From: Caballeronia sp. SBC1 | Lineage (GTDB): Bacteria; Pseudomonadota; Gammaproteobacteria; Burkholderiales; Burkholderiaceae | DNA: 64,000 nt | Reading direction: 5' to 3' | Assembly (NCBI RefSeq): GCF_011493005.1 | Contig: NZ_CP049158.1 | Location: 1,488,001 to 1,552,000, forward strand | Shown here: positions 25,133 to 33,591 of the stretch, one piece after another | Numbering within the stretch: the stretch's first letter is position 1 | Layout: each line of letters starts with the position of its first letter | Translations under genes and position numbers: made by a program | The notes under the pieces: model-generated | Told to the model about the DNA's origin: nothing | The model's database searches: none | What the model saw: the letters and a program-made list of their open reading frames with translations, nothing else

Positions 25133-25708
25133 ATGCTTCGCGTGCTGCTCGTCACCGACACCGACAAACCCATTGGCGATCTTCGCCAGGCACTCGCACG
25201 CCTGGGCTACGACATGCTAGCCGAGGTGGCGACTCCTGCGGCATTGCCCAAGGTCGTGGAAGAACAGCGGCCGGATGTGGTCATCATCGACACTGAATCG
25301 CCTTCGCGCGATACGCTCGAACAACTTGCCGTGATGAACGAGACCGCGCCGCGCCCGGTCCTGATGTTCAGCAACGACGGCGACCAGCAACTGATTCACG
25401 CCGCGGTCGCAGCGGGCGTAAGCGCTTATCTTGTCGAAGGCCTGGAGGCCGCGCGTCTCGCACCCATCCTCGAGGTCGCGCTGGCGCGTTTCGCCCGCGA
25501 TGAGCAATTGCGCAAGCGGCTCGCCGAAGCCGAAAACGAACTCGCGGACCGCAAGCTGATCGACCGGGCGAAGCGCCTGTTGATGGACCGGCGCAAGATG
25601 TCCGAACCGGAGGCTTACGCCATGCTGCGCAAGCGCGCCATGGACGAGGGAATGAAGCTTGCCGAGGTTGCGCGCCAGTTGGTGTCGACGGTCGATTTAT
25701 TAGGGTAG
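25133..25708 (+). CDS. nasT: ANTAR antitermination regulator NasT
   Basis: A 191-residue RNA-binding antiterminator. Residues 1-120 form a receiver-like domain that keeps Asp53, but the Lys normally found after the fifth strand is replaced (AYLVEGL), as expected of a pseudo-receiver. A helix leads into the C-terminal ANTAR domain (about 130-190; DRAKRLLMDRRKMSEPEAYAMLRKRAM). In known systems NasS holds NasT inactive until nitrate or nitrite binds. The cognate RNA targets are probably the hairpins at 23558-23589 and 24015-24028. nasS starts nine bases downstream. Confidence 0.93.
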   Translation: MLRVLLVTDTDKPIGDLRQALARLGYDMLAEVATPAALPKVVEEQRPDVVIIDTESPSRDTLEQLAVMNETAPRPVLMFSNDGDQQLIHAAVAAGVSAYLVEGLEAARLAPILEVALARFARDEQLRKRLAEAENELADRKLIDRAKRLLMDRRKMSEPEAYAMLRKRAMDEGMKLAEVARQLVSTVDLLG

Positions 25709-25717
25709 CCCTACAAC

Positions 25718-26875
25718 ATGAACACGCCCAAAGCCGCTTTGAACCGCGGCTCCAACACCCCCGAGAAGACCCACATCCGTCTTGGTTTCGTGGCGCTGAG
25801 CGATGCTGCGCCGCTCGCCGTTGCCAAGATCCTCGAGTTCGGCCACAGCCACGGCCTGACGCTCGAGCTGTGCCGGCAACCTTCCTGGGCGGCAGTGCGC
25901 GACAAGTTGTTGTCCGGCGAGATCGACGCGGCGCACGCGCTTTATGGGCTTGTGTACGGCGTGCAATTGGGCATTGGCGGACCGCAGGGCGACATGGCCG
26001 TGCTGATGGTATTGAACCGCAATGGCCAGGCCATCACGCTGTCGAACCCGCTGGCCGAAGCGTTTAACGAAAGCGGCAACTTGAAGGAGGCGCTTGCGAC
26101 GCTAGGCCGTCCTCCCGTCTTCGCACAGACCTTTCCGACCGGCACGCACGCGATGTGGTTGTACTACTGGCTCGCGGCTCTTGGCGTGCATCCGCTGCGC
26201 GACATTCGCAGTATCGTGATTCCGCCACCGCAAATGGTCGATGCGTTAGCCGAGGGCCAGCTCGACGGATTCTGCGCCGGTGAGCCGTGGAACGCGGTTG
26301 CCGAGGCGCGTCACGCGGGCAGGACCGTCGCGATCACGAGCCAGATCTGGCCGGACCACCCGGAAAAGGTGCTGGCCAGCCGGCGCGATTTTGTCGCGCG
26401 TTATCCGAACACGGCGCGCGCGCTGGTCCAGACAATGCTCGAAGCGTGCCGGTGGCTCGACGGCCCCGCGCATCGCGCCGACATCTCCACGTGGCTCGCC
26501 GCGCCGGAACTGTTAGGCGTGCCGCAGGAATTAATCGCGCCACGGCTGCTCGGCGACTATGACGCGGCGCAATTCCCCGGGCAGCCGCTTCCGCTCCCCA
26601 TCAGTTTCTTCGATAAAGGCGCCGTCAACTATCCACGGCCGTCCGATGGCTTGTGGTTCCTGACGCAATATCGCCGATGGGGTTTGCTAAGCGGCGCTCA
26701 CGACGACGCCGCCATTGCATCGGCGATCAGCCAGACGGCGCTGTATCGCGAGGCCGCCGCATTGGCGGACGTTCGCGTGCCGGACGAGATCCGCGCGGAC
26801 GTGCTGGTCGACGGGCGCGTCTGGGACGGACAAGATCCCGCGGCCTATCTCGACGGGTTCGCCATACGTGCCTGA
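25718..26875 (+). CDS. nasS: Nitrate-sensing protein NasS (NrtA/CmpA-like, cytoplasmic)
   Basis: A 385-residue protein of the NrtA/CmpA binding-protein family with no signal peptide, so it stays in the cytoplasm as the nitrate sensor that sequesters NasT. It begins IRLGFVALSDAAPLAVAKILEFGHSHGL. GTHAMWLYYWLAALGVHPLRDI and GQLDGFCAGEPWNAVAEARHAGRT are characteristic. It follows nasT by nine bases, with no transporter permease or ATPase genes nearby, which supports the sensor role over transport. Confidence 0.92.
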   Translation: MNTPKAALNRGSNTPEKTHIRLGFVALSDAAPLAVAKILEFGHSHGLTLELCRQPSWAAVRDKLLSGEIDAAHALYGLVYGVQLGIGGPQGDMAVLMVLNRNGQAITLSNPLAEAFNESGNLKEALATLGRPPVFAQTFPTGTHAMWLYYWLAALGVHPLRDIRSIVIPPPQMVDALAEGQLDGFCAGEPWNAVAEARHAGRTVAITSQIWPDHPEKVLASRRDFVARYPNTARALVQTMLEACRWLDGPAHRADISTWLAAPELLGVPQELIAPRLLGDYDAAQFPGQPLPLPISFFDKGAVNYPRPSDGLWFLTQYRRWGLLSGAHDDAAIASAISQTALYREAAALADVRVPDEIRADVLVDGRVWDGQDPAAYLDGFAIRA

Positions 26876-27247
26876 CGCTGTGGGCGCCACTTTGGGCACG
26901 TTCGTCGCTGGCTGCAACGGCTCTGCGATGCATGTCACCGTGTGACGGCCGGGCTTTCATTCGCCCATTCGCGCACCCATTCCCGCACCGATTGAAAAAC
27001 CCGCTGCCCCTGAACGTAGAACTACGTAAAACAAACTTGACGATTGGTGGCGAAACTGCGCGCGAAAACTATCCAAACGGCCTATGAGCCCCGTTTGTGT
27101 TGCCAAGCTGCGACAAGATGACGGATGCTCCATGAGCCCCGCCACGCGGTAGTGTGAGCGTAGGCTTGCCGCCCGTGGAACGCATCGTGCTCCGACGCAT
27201 TTCAAACCGCCAAGATCATCATCACCATCATCGAAGTTGAGGTTTCC
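26876..27247. other. Intergenic stretch, no gene seen
   Basis: This 372-bp gap should hold the nasTS end and the promoter of the YihY-type gene. A ribosome-like TTGAGG lies just before ATG 27248. I found no convincing terminator, RNA gene or small reading frame. Confidence 0.35.
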
Positions 27248-28558
27248 ATGAGTACGTTGTCCACCGAGAAAATTCACGCTGCGGTGAAAAAGGACGCATC
27301 CTGGGTGATGGGCGCGCTCAGGAAATTTGGCGAGGACCGCTGTGCGGCCATGGCTGCGAGCATCGCGTTCTACTCCGCGTTTTCGCTGGCGCCAACGCTG
27401 GTCATGGTCATCGCTGTGGCCGGCTGGGTTTTCGGGGCCGACGCCGCGCGCGGTGAGTTGTTCCATCACGTCAATGGACTGCTTGGCGATCAGGCCGCGG
27501 CGAGCGTGCAGAGCATTGTCGAGAATGCCCACCGTAGCGGGGGCACCGGTGCCGCCGCCGTGATCTCGTTCGTGTTGCTGGCGGTGGGTGCGTCGGCGAC
27601 ATTTTCATCGCTAAACACCGCGCTGAATCTCGTGTGGCCGCTGACCGGCGAGCAGAAATCCAGCGTTTTCGCGCTGGTGCGGGTTCGGCTGATCTCGTTC
27701 GGGCTGGTGCTGGGCGTAGCGTTCCTGCTGATCGTCTCACTAGTCCTCGATACCGCCATCCAGGCCGTGGGCACATGGCTTTGGGGTAATTCGCCTTTCG
27801 TGGTCATCGGCGACATTGTGCAACTGGTGGTCGGACTGGTGGTTCTCTCGCTCGCGTTCGGGGCGCTCCTGAAGTTCCTCCCCGACGGCCGGGTGCACTG
27901 GCGGGACGCACTGGTCGGCGGGTTCGTTGCCGCAATCCTGTTTTCCGTCGGCAAAAAACTGTTTGCTTTCTACCTGGCCCACGCGGGCACGGCGAATTCG
28001 TTCGGCGCGGCAGGCTCGCTGGCCGTGCTGCTGATGTGGCTGTACTTCTCGGCAGCAGTCCTGCTGCTTGGCGCGGAGTTTTCGGCCGCGCGAGCACGTT
28101 TGCACGATCCCCGCGGCGCGTGGGGCCTGCAAAGCACCCGCGTTCCGCCGGGCAGCCGCGCCAAGATCGGCTCGATGCTGGCGGGCTCGACCATCCCTAG
28201 AGCCGACCGTGTGGATGTGGACAACCCCGGGACCACAAAAGCCTTTGCGGTCGTGCCGGGACGGACGCGGGCAGCCATCGAACGGCGGGCCGAACACTCG
28301 CAGCATTTGACACAGCAGGCGCGCCAACGGGTGTCGGCGCTAAGCACTGCGTTGACCCTGAGCCGCAAGCTGGCCCGTGCAGAGACTGCCGCCACTCGGG
28401 TGACGGCGCAGGCCATGGTCGATTGCGGGCGCAAGGCGGTCCAGGCAAATGATTTGGTGAAGCGGCATCCTTGGCGTGCCGTGTTGCTGGCCGGCGGTGC
28501 AGGTTTGGCGCTCGCGCTGCTAACGGGACGCGACCAGCCCCCGGCAAACGACGAATAA
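27248..28558 (+). CDS. YihY/BrkB-family inner membrane protein with long C-terminal tail
   Basis: A 436-residue membrane protein. The N-terminal 290 residues form the six-helix YihY/BrkB domain: MAASIAFYSAFSLAPTLVMVIAVAGW, SFVLLAVGASATFSSLNTALNLVWPL and FGAAGSLAVLLMWLYFSAAVLLLGAEF. The older ribonuclease BN name is not supported for this family. The last 145 residues are hydrophilic and helix-rich, ending in a segment like an ElaB/DUF883 membrane anchor (KRHPWRAVLLAGGAGLALALLTGR). The function is unknown, perhaps envelope transport. The gene stands alone between noncoding stretches. Confidence 0.85.
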   Translation: MSTLSTEKIHAAVKKDASWVMGALRKFGEDRCAAMAASIAFYSAFSLAPTLVMVIAVAGWVFGADAARGELFHHVNGLLGDQAAASVQSIVENAHRSGGTGAAAVISFVLLAVGASATFSSLNTALNLVWPLTGEQKSSVFALVRVRLISFGLVLGVAFLLIVSLVLDTAIQAVGTWLWGNSPFVVIGDIVQLVVGLVVLSLAFGALLKFLPDGRVHWRDALVGGFVAAILFSVGKKLFAFYLAHAGTANSFGAAGSLAVLLMWLYFSAAVLLLGAEFSAARARLHDPRGAWGLQSTRVPPGSRAKIGSMLAGSTIPRADRVDVDNPGTTKAFAVVPGRTRAAIERRAEHSQHLTQQARQRVSALSTALTLSRKLARAETAATRVTAQAMVDCGRKAVQANDLVKRHPWRAVLLAGGAGLALALLTGRDQPPANDE

Positions 28559-29169
28559 CGCTGGCGAGCCCAACGGAATCAAGCGCGAGAAAGAGTCCCG
28601 AACTGGCGTGATCCGCGACACGGCAATTTTCCGTGTCAACAGCCTGACTGCCCGAAATCGCATGGACCAGTCGCGGCTGGAGGCGAGCGCCTTTGTTGCG
28701 ATGGATGCAAGAATCAGGCTTTCAACGAGTAAGGATGTTGGTAATACGCAACGCATAAACTCGCCTCGGGGCGCCGGGCTTTAACGGACCGCGCCAAGCC
28801 GCCGCCCGGCGTAAACCCTCGCGGAACCTATATGCAGCGCTCCTCCTGAGCGCAACAGCTTTCCCCGCGAACACCTCGGGTATATCTCGCTTATAACGCC
28901 CAATTAGTTAAAAACTAATAAAGATCACCCATTTTCACTGAATCAATTGCATTAAAAGGAACTTTCTGAAAGCACCTTTGTCGGTGCCCTTTCACTAGAT
29001 GAATCAAAGGCCAAAGCCTTGACAGGCTTGCCTTACAAGACATCACACGGTCGAACATAAAGTGTCTTTTTTTCGAGACACGTTTTAATTTTTCAGTTCT
29101 TAAGTTTTGTAACGCTGCGTTATTCTCTGCGCCGGCAACAACGAATTTAATCCTCGCGTGGAGAACCTG
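28559..29169. other. Long intergenic stretch ahead of a porin gene
   Basis: No gene is seen. A GACACGG-CAATTTT-CCGTGTC hairpin lies at 28617-28637. From about 28900 the sequence is AT-rich, with runs of TTTTT and TTAATTTTTCAG before the porin start at 29170, as expected for a strong, regulated porin promoter with a long untranslated leader. A small regulatory RNA cannot be excluded. Confidence 0.4.
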
Positions 29170-30366
29170 ATGAAACGTTTCGCACTGACTTCCCTTTCGC
29201 TGGCACTGCTCGGCACAGCTGGCGTGGCTCACGCGCAAAACAGCGTGACCCTGTATGGCGTGATCGACGCCGGTCTCAGCTATGTTAACCACGCGTCCGG
29301 CAACGAGCATCTGGTCGCCGCCAACGCCGGTACCCTGTCGGGTGACCGTTGGGGCCTGAAGGGTCAGGAAGACTTGGGCGGCGGTTTGAAGGCAATTTTC
29401 CAATTGGAAAACGGCTTTAACACGTTCACAGGTGGGTTGAACCAAGGTGGTCGCGAATTCGGTCGTCAGGCATTCGTCGGTTTGACGGCGGACAAGCTGG
29501 GTACGGTCACTCTCGGTCGTCAATACGATCCGCTCGTCGACATGGTGCAAGGCATCACGGGTGACAACTACTGGGCGTCGATTGTTGGTACGCCGGGCGA
29601 CGTCGACAACTACGACAACAGCTCGCGTGTGAACAACGCTGTGAAGTACGTTTCGCCGAACTATGCGGGCCTGCAATTCGAAGGCATGTACGGCTTCAGC
29701 AACGGCGCTGGTACGACAGGCCAAGGCCAGACGTGGAGTGGTGCAGTTGCGTATAACAACGGCCCGTTGGGTTTGGCGGGTGGTTACTACTACACGAACA
29801 ACCCGACCGCAGGCCGCGTGACGCCGGCGACGGCCACGACGGACGCATCGGGTAACTGGAACGGTTCGTCGGACAATATCGTCGACAGCGCAATCAACGC
29901 CGGCTATGTGTCAGCTCACTCGATCGCAATCGCCCGTGCTGCCGCGCAATACGCTATTGGCCCCGTGACCGTTGGCGCTTCGTACAGCAACGCGCAATAC
30001 ACGAACGACGGCCATTCGATCTTCACGTCGAAGGAAAAGTACAACATCGGCAGCGTGTTCGCGAACTACCAGGTTACGCCAGCGTTCCTGGTCGGCGCAG
30101 GCTACACGTACGAAAAGGCTTCTGGCGATACGTCTGCTACGTACAACCAAGTCGGCGTCGGTGCGGACTACACGCTGTCCAAGCGTACGGACTTCTACGC
30201 AGTTGGCGCTTACCAGCACGCAAGCGGCACGCAAGCCCTGAACTCGGTCAATCCGGTAACGGGCGTTCGGAACACGCAAGCCGCACAAGCTTCGATCGGT
30301 TCGTTCGGCTACAACGGAACGAGCACGCAGGAACTCGTGATCGTCGGTATCCGTCACAAGTTCTAA
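29170..30366 (+). CDS. Trimeric outer-membrane porin, OmpC-like (Burkholderia type)
   Basis: A 398-residue 16-strand beta-barrel porin. The signal peptide MKRFALTSLSLALLGTAGVAHA ends in AHA before QNSVTLYG. YGVIDAGLSY, RWGLKGQEDLGGGLKAIFQLENGF, FGRQAFVGL and TLGRQYDPLVD are the standard blocks of this family, and the protein ends in Phe (IRHKF), as needed for assembly by BAM. Codon use is unusually uniform, consistent with high expression. ATG 29170 is chosen, with GGAG nearby. It has its own strong terminator. It is a general diffusion channel; selectivity is unknown. Confidence 0.95.
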   Translation: MKRFALTSLSLALLGTAGVAHAQNSVTLYGVIDAGLSYVNHASGNEHLVAANAGTLSGDRWGLKGQEDLGGGLKAIFQLENGFNTFTGGLNQGGREFGRQAFVGLTADKLGTVTLGRQYDPLVDMVQGITGDNYWASIVGTPGDVDNYDNSSRVNNAVKYVSPNYAGLQFEGMYGFSNGAGTTGQGQTWSGAVAYNNGPLGLAGGYYYTNNPTAGRVTPATATTDASGNWNGSSDNIVDSAINAGYVSAHSIAIARAAAQYAIGPVTVGASYSNAQYTNDGHSIFTSKEKYNIGSVFANYQVTPAFLVGAGYTYEKASGDTSATYNQVGVGADYTLSKRTDFYAVGAYQHASGTQALNSVNPVTGVRNTQAAQASIGSFGYNGTSTQELVIVGIRHKF

Positions 30367-30423
30367 AGCCGGACCCGGCTCGCAGCGTTTCACTGCTCAG
30401 CGCGCCGATTCCGACTGCGGTTC

Positions 30424-30461
30424 AAAAAACAGCCATCGGCTTCGCCGATGGCTGTTTTTTT
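30424..30461 (+). terminator. Intrinsic terminator of the porin gene
   Basis: AAAAACAGCCATCGGC, a three-base TTC loop, then GCCGATGGCTGTTTTTTT: a near-perfect stem with a T run, 58 bases after the porin stop. Confidence 0.93.
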
Positions 30462-30519
30462 ATGCACGTGGGGTACCGGTCGCCAGGTTGCAGCGATCAA
30501 TCAATACTCCGAAGCCGAA

Positions 30520-30565
30520 AACAAGAACGGCCCAATCGACGTAAGCCGATTGGGCCGTTCTTGTT
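30520..30565 (-). terminator. Perfect 19-bp inverted repeat, terminator of the Anbu operon
   Basis: The arms at 30520-30538 and 30547-30565 are exact complements around an eight-base loop (ACGTAAGC). On the minus strand the stem ends in TTCTTGTTTT, which would end leftward transcription from the peptidase gene 79 bases away. Confidence 0.75.
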
Positions 30566-30643
30566 CATGCCGCCTATCTTGCAGAGCCCGTGATGCTCTC
30601 GCCGACACCCGCTCTTAGACCGCCTCTACTACTCCAGTCGGAT

Positions 30644-31513
30644 TCAATGCTGCGACCGACCGCTTCCCGGATGCATCAGCGTCTGAAATGGCGGCGCTGA
30701 CGTGTCGGGTTCTGCGCGCAGGTCGCTGCCTGTCACGCGCGGCACGTTCGATATCGTTTCACGTGCCCGCAACGGCACATTGGCGGGATCGGCCCAGGTC
30801 GGATTCGGAATCTCCCCGAAGATCTGCCGCAGCCTCTCACCCCATGTGCGATGAATCATCTGGAAATACTGGTTGTCGTTATCAATCGTGGAGAACCGCG
30901 TGACCTGCAACGCGTCCTTCTCATACACGAGCAGATCGAGCGGCAATCCCACTGACAAATTGGAGCGCAGCGTGGAGTCCATGGACACCAGCGCGCATTT
31001 TGCAACTTCGTCCAGCGGTGTGGATGCCGTGACAACGCGATCGATGATCGGCTTGCCGTACTTCGATTCACCGATCTGGAAATACGGACTGACCGGCGTC
31101 GACTCCACGAAGTTGCCTGCCGAGTAGATCATGAACAGGCGCGTATTGCCCCCACGAATCTGGCCGCCGAGAATAAAGCTGCAATTGAAGTCGACGCTGA
31201 ATTCCGCGAGCGTGGCCGCATCCCGCCGATGTACCTCGCGGACCGCATCGCCCACCAGCCGCGCCGCTTCCGCCATGGTGGCTACGTTATACAGCGTGGT
31301 CTTGTCTTCGGGCGCCGGTTCCGACAGCAGTTGCATGACTGCTTGCGTCAGCGCGAGATTACCCGCGGCGAGGAGCACGAGGACGCGGTCGCCGGGCTGT
31401 TCGAAGACCGCCATCTTGCGAGCTGCGCTCACATGGTCCACACCGGCATTCGTGCGGGTGTCAGACAGGAACACCAGTCCTTCGTCAACGCGCATTGCCA
31501 CGCAATAAGTCAT
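30644..31513 (-). CDS. Proteasome-like peptidase Anbu
   Basis: A 289-residue self-compartmentalising peptidase of the Anbu family, ancestral-like to HslV and the 20S proteasome. ATG 31513 gives MTYCVAMRVDEGLVFLSDTRTNAGVD, so removal of Met would expose the catalytic Thr; an earlier in-frame ATG at 31633 would bury it. SDTRTNAGVDHVS, FILGGQIRGG and CALVSMDSTLRSNLSVGLPLD are typical. The last 60 residues are polar and probably disordered. It ends a four-gene operon with transglutaminase, alpha-E and permuted ATP-grasp genes, the conserved Anbu neighbourhood. The substrate is unknown. Confidence 0.93.
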   Translation of the reverse strand: MTYCVAMRVDEGLVFLSDTRTNAGVDHVSAARKMAVFEQPGDRVLVLLAAGNLALTQAVMQLLSEPAPEDKTTLYNVATMAEAARLVGDAVREVHRRDAATLAEFSVDFNCSFILGGQIRGGNTRLFMIYSAGNFVESTPVSPYFQIGESKYGKPIIDRVVTASTPLDEVAKCALVSMDSTLRSNLSVGLPLDLLVYEKDALQVTRFSTIDNDNQYFQMIHRTWGERLRQIFGEIPNPTWADPANVPLRARETISNVPRVTGSDLRAEPDTSAPPFQTLMHPGSGRSQH

Positions 31514-31723
31514 GCGCCAATTCCTGAAAGAAGCAAATTTGTATTGTAATCGGGTATTCGCCCGGATCGGGTCGATTGCGGGGACTCGTGACCAGGCACC
31601 ATCATCCGGCAAACGCGCTACCTCACCTTCCATAGTTATCGGCAGATGGGTGGCGCTGCTTGAATATCATGGCGCCGAAGAAATCCGGGCGCAGCGACGA
31701 GTGACGCCGCTCAGCTCGTCAGC

Positions 31724-32521
31724 TCACTGGTCGGCCGTCGCCTGCACTGAAACGTCCACGCTCATGCGCTCTTCCTTGCCACCCACGCGCGAGCCGCGCA
31801 CGGGTGCAGCCGCCTCATAGTCGCGTGCAACTGCAAGCCGGCAGTACCGGCCGCTGGCGAACGCGGTATGGGTGACGTCCACCGACACCCAGCCGTCGTC
31901 GATCCACACATCCACCCACGCGTGGCTCGCGGCGTGCGGGACATCGCCCGGATCGATGTAACCGCTCACATAGCGCGCCGGGAGGCCCCGGGCGCGGCAA
32001 CACGCCAACATCAGGTGAGCATGATCCTGGCACACACCGTTACCGAGCTTCAGCGCCTGCGCAGCGGTACTCGTGACCTCGGTGACGCCCGCCTTGAACT
32101 GCACCTTTGCTTCGATATTTTCCGCCAGCGCAATCAGCGCCGACGGTGAATCGAGCCTGGACACCGAGTTCGCCAGTTCGCGAATTGCTGCGTCCGGCTC
32201 GGTCAGCGCGGTCGCGCATGTGTAGTGCTGCAGAGGAATCAGGCCGGGACCGTCGTTGAGGCGGCCGCCGTCCAGCAACGTGGTTTCCACCTGACCGGTA
32301 ACGGAAAGATGGATCTCCATATGGGGTTTCGTCAGCACCAGCGTATGCAACGTGTTGGAGTACGCGTCGCGGGTGACGTCGAGCTTGCCCACGGTATCAA
32401 TATTCCAGCGCCGCACCAGCTGCGCCGACCCGTTGGCGGGCGTCATGCGCAGTTGCTGGATGGAGTACTGCACCGGCACGGCGTAACGGTAGCTTGTGTG
32501 ATGACGAATGGTCAGAAGCAT
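31724..32521 (-). CDS. Transglutaminase-like protein of the Anbu locus
   Basis: A 265-residue protein with an N-terminal beta domain (about 1-105) and a transglutaminase-like cysteine peptidase core. The catalytic triad is visible as Cys164 in GNGVCQDHAH, His200 in ASHAWVDVW and Asp215 in WVSVDVTH. It may cleave or form amide bonds. It starts 33 bases after the alpha-E gene and lies 210 bases ahead of the peptidase gene. In the model proposed for this gene set, ATP-grasp and alpha-E proteins make a peptide tag or cross-link and the transglutaminase and Anbu process it. Confidence 0.92.
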   Translation of the reverse strand: MLLTIRHHTSYRYAVPVQYSIQQLRMTPANGSAQLVRRWNIDTVGKLDVTRDAYSNTLHTLVLTKPHMEIHLSVTGQVETTLLDGGRLNDGPGLIPLQHYTCATALTEPDAAIRELANSVSRLDSPSALIALAENIEAKVQFKAGVTEVTSTAAQALKLGNGVCQDHAHLMLACCRARGLPARYVSGYIDPGDVPHAASHAWVDVWIDDGWVSVDVTHTAFASGRYCRLAVARDYEAAAPVRGSRVGGKEERMSVDVSVQATADQ

Positions 32522-32554
32522 GATGGGTTCCAGGACGGTGCGGGACGGATGCGT

Positions 32555-33511
32555 TCAGGCAAGGGGCAACATGAGGAAGGTGCGCATCACGCGAACACCG
32601 AGCTCATCGACCCGTTTCAGGAATTGCGTCAGATACGCGTGCACTCCGGTTTCAAGGATCTGGCGGATATCCATGTACAGCACGTCCGCGCGCAGCTTGC
32701 CGGCGAAACGTTCACACTCGTTCGAGCCGCTGGTGCGCAGCTTGTCGAGCGTCGCAACAACACCATCCAGCGACGCCAGTAGCGAGCGCGGCATCTGCGG
32801 GTTGAGGATCAGCAGTTCCACTACCCGCGACGGCGTCACAACGTCGCGATATACCTTCCGATAGATTTCCAGCGCGGACACCGAACTCAAGATGGAAGTC
32901 CAGTAGTAGAAGTCCTCCAGTTGACGCGCGGCTTCACGCGAGTTTGGTTCAGCATCGGCGAAACGCACGTCCAGGATACGCGCCGTGTTGTCCGCGCGTT
33001 CCAGGTACATGCCAAGCTGGATGAACCAGAACGCGTCGTCCTGGAGCGCGGTGCCGACCATCACGCCGCGACACAGATTCGAGCGGTACTTGACCCATTC
33101 GAACAGCATGTCCGGGCTTTTTTCGAGCTCGCCCGCCGTGAGTTTTTCGCCGAATTCGAGCCACGTGAAATTGATGGTCTCCCATGCTTCCGTGGTCAGC
33201 GTGCCGCGTACGGCACGCGCGTTTTCGCGCGCCGCGTGCAGGCAGGAATTGATGCTCGACGGATTGCCGGTATCGGCGACCATGAAGTGCAGCATGTCCT
33301 CGCGCGAATCCGAGCCCGGGAAACGCTCCTCGAATTTCGATTCGAGTTCCGAAATACGCAGTACAGAGCGTTGTGCGCGGGCGGCCTGATCCGGCGTCTG
33401 CGGCAGCAGCATGCCCTTCAGGTTGATATCGAGCATGCGGGCGGTATTTTCCGCACGCTCCATGTAGCGAGCCATCCAGAAAAGGTGATCGGCTGTGCGG
33501 CTTAGCATCAT
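32555..33511 (-). CDS. Alpha-E domain protein
   Basis: A 318-residue, almost wholly alpha-helical protein of the alpha-E family (COG2307). The start MLSRTADHLFWMARYMERAENTARMLDIN and the internal LGMYLERADNTARILDVRF are the paired signature repeats of the family. It has no known activity, but it always travels with circularly permuted ATP-grasp and transglutaminase genes and is thought to be their partner. It follows the ATP-grasp gene by 80 bases on the same strand. Confidence 0.93.
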   Translation of the reverse strand: MMLSRTADHLFWMARYMERAENTARMLDINLKGMLLPQTPDQAARAQRSVLRISELESKFEERFPGSDSREDMLHFMVADTGNPSSINSCLHAARENARAVRGTLTTEAWETINFTWLEFGEKLTAGELEKSPDMLFEWVKYRSNLCRGVMVGTALQDDAFWFIQLGMYLERADNTARILDVRFADAEPNSREAARQLEDFYYWTSILSSVSALEIYRKVYRDVVTPSRVVELLILNPQMPRSLLASLDGVVATLDKLRTSGSNECERFAGKLRADVLYMDIRQILETGVHAYLTQFLKRVDELGVRVMRTFLMLPLA

Positions 33512-33591
33512 GATGGCGTTCCGTTGTTGTGTGGCGCGCGCAGGCGCAGCGCTTGGTAGCGCGCCCCGTTGCGAACAATCCCGGTGGGTGC

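Noticed and set aside
28617..28637. A terminator for the YihY-type gene at the GACACGG/CCGTGTC hairpin
   Set aside because: The stem has only seven pairs, its T bases are in the loop, and no T run follows, so I left it as an unassigned hairpin.
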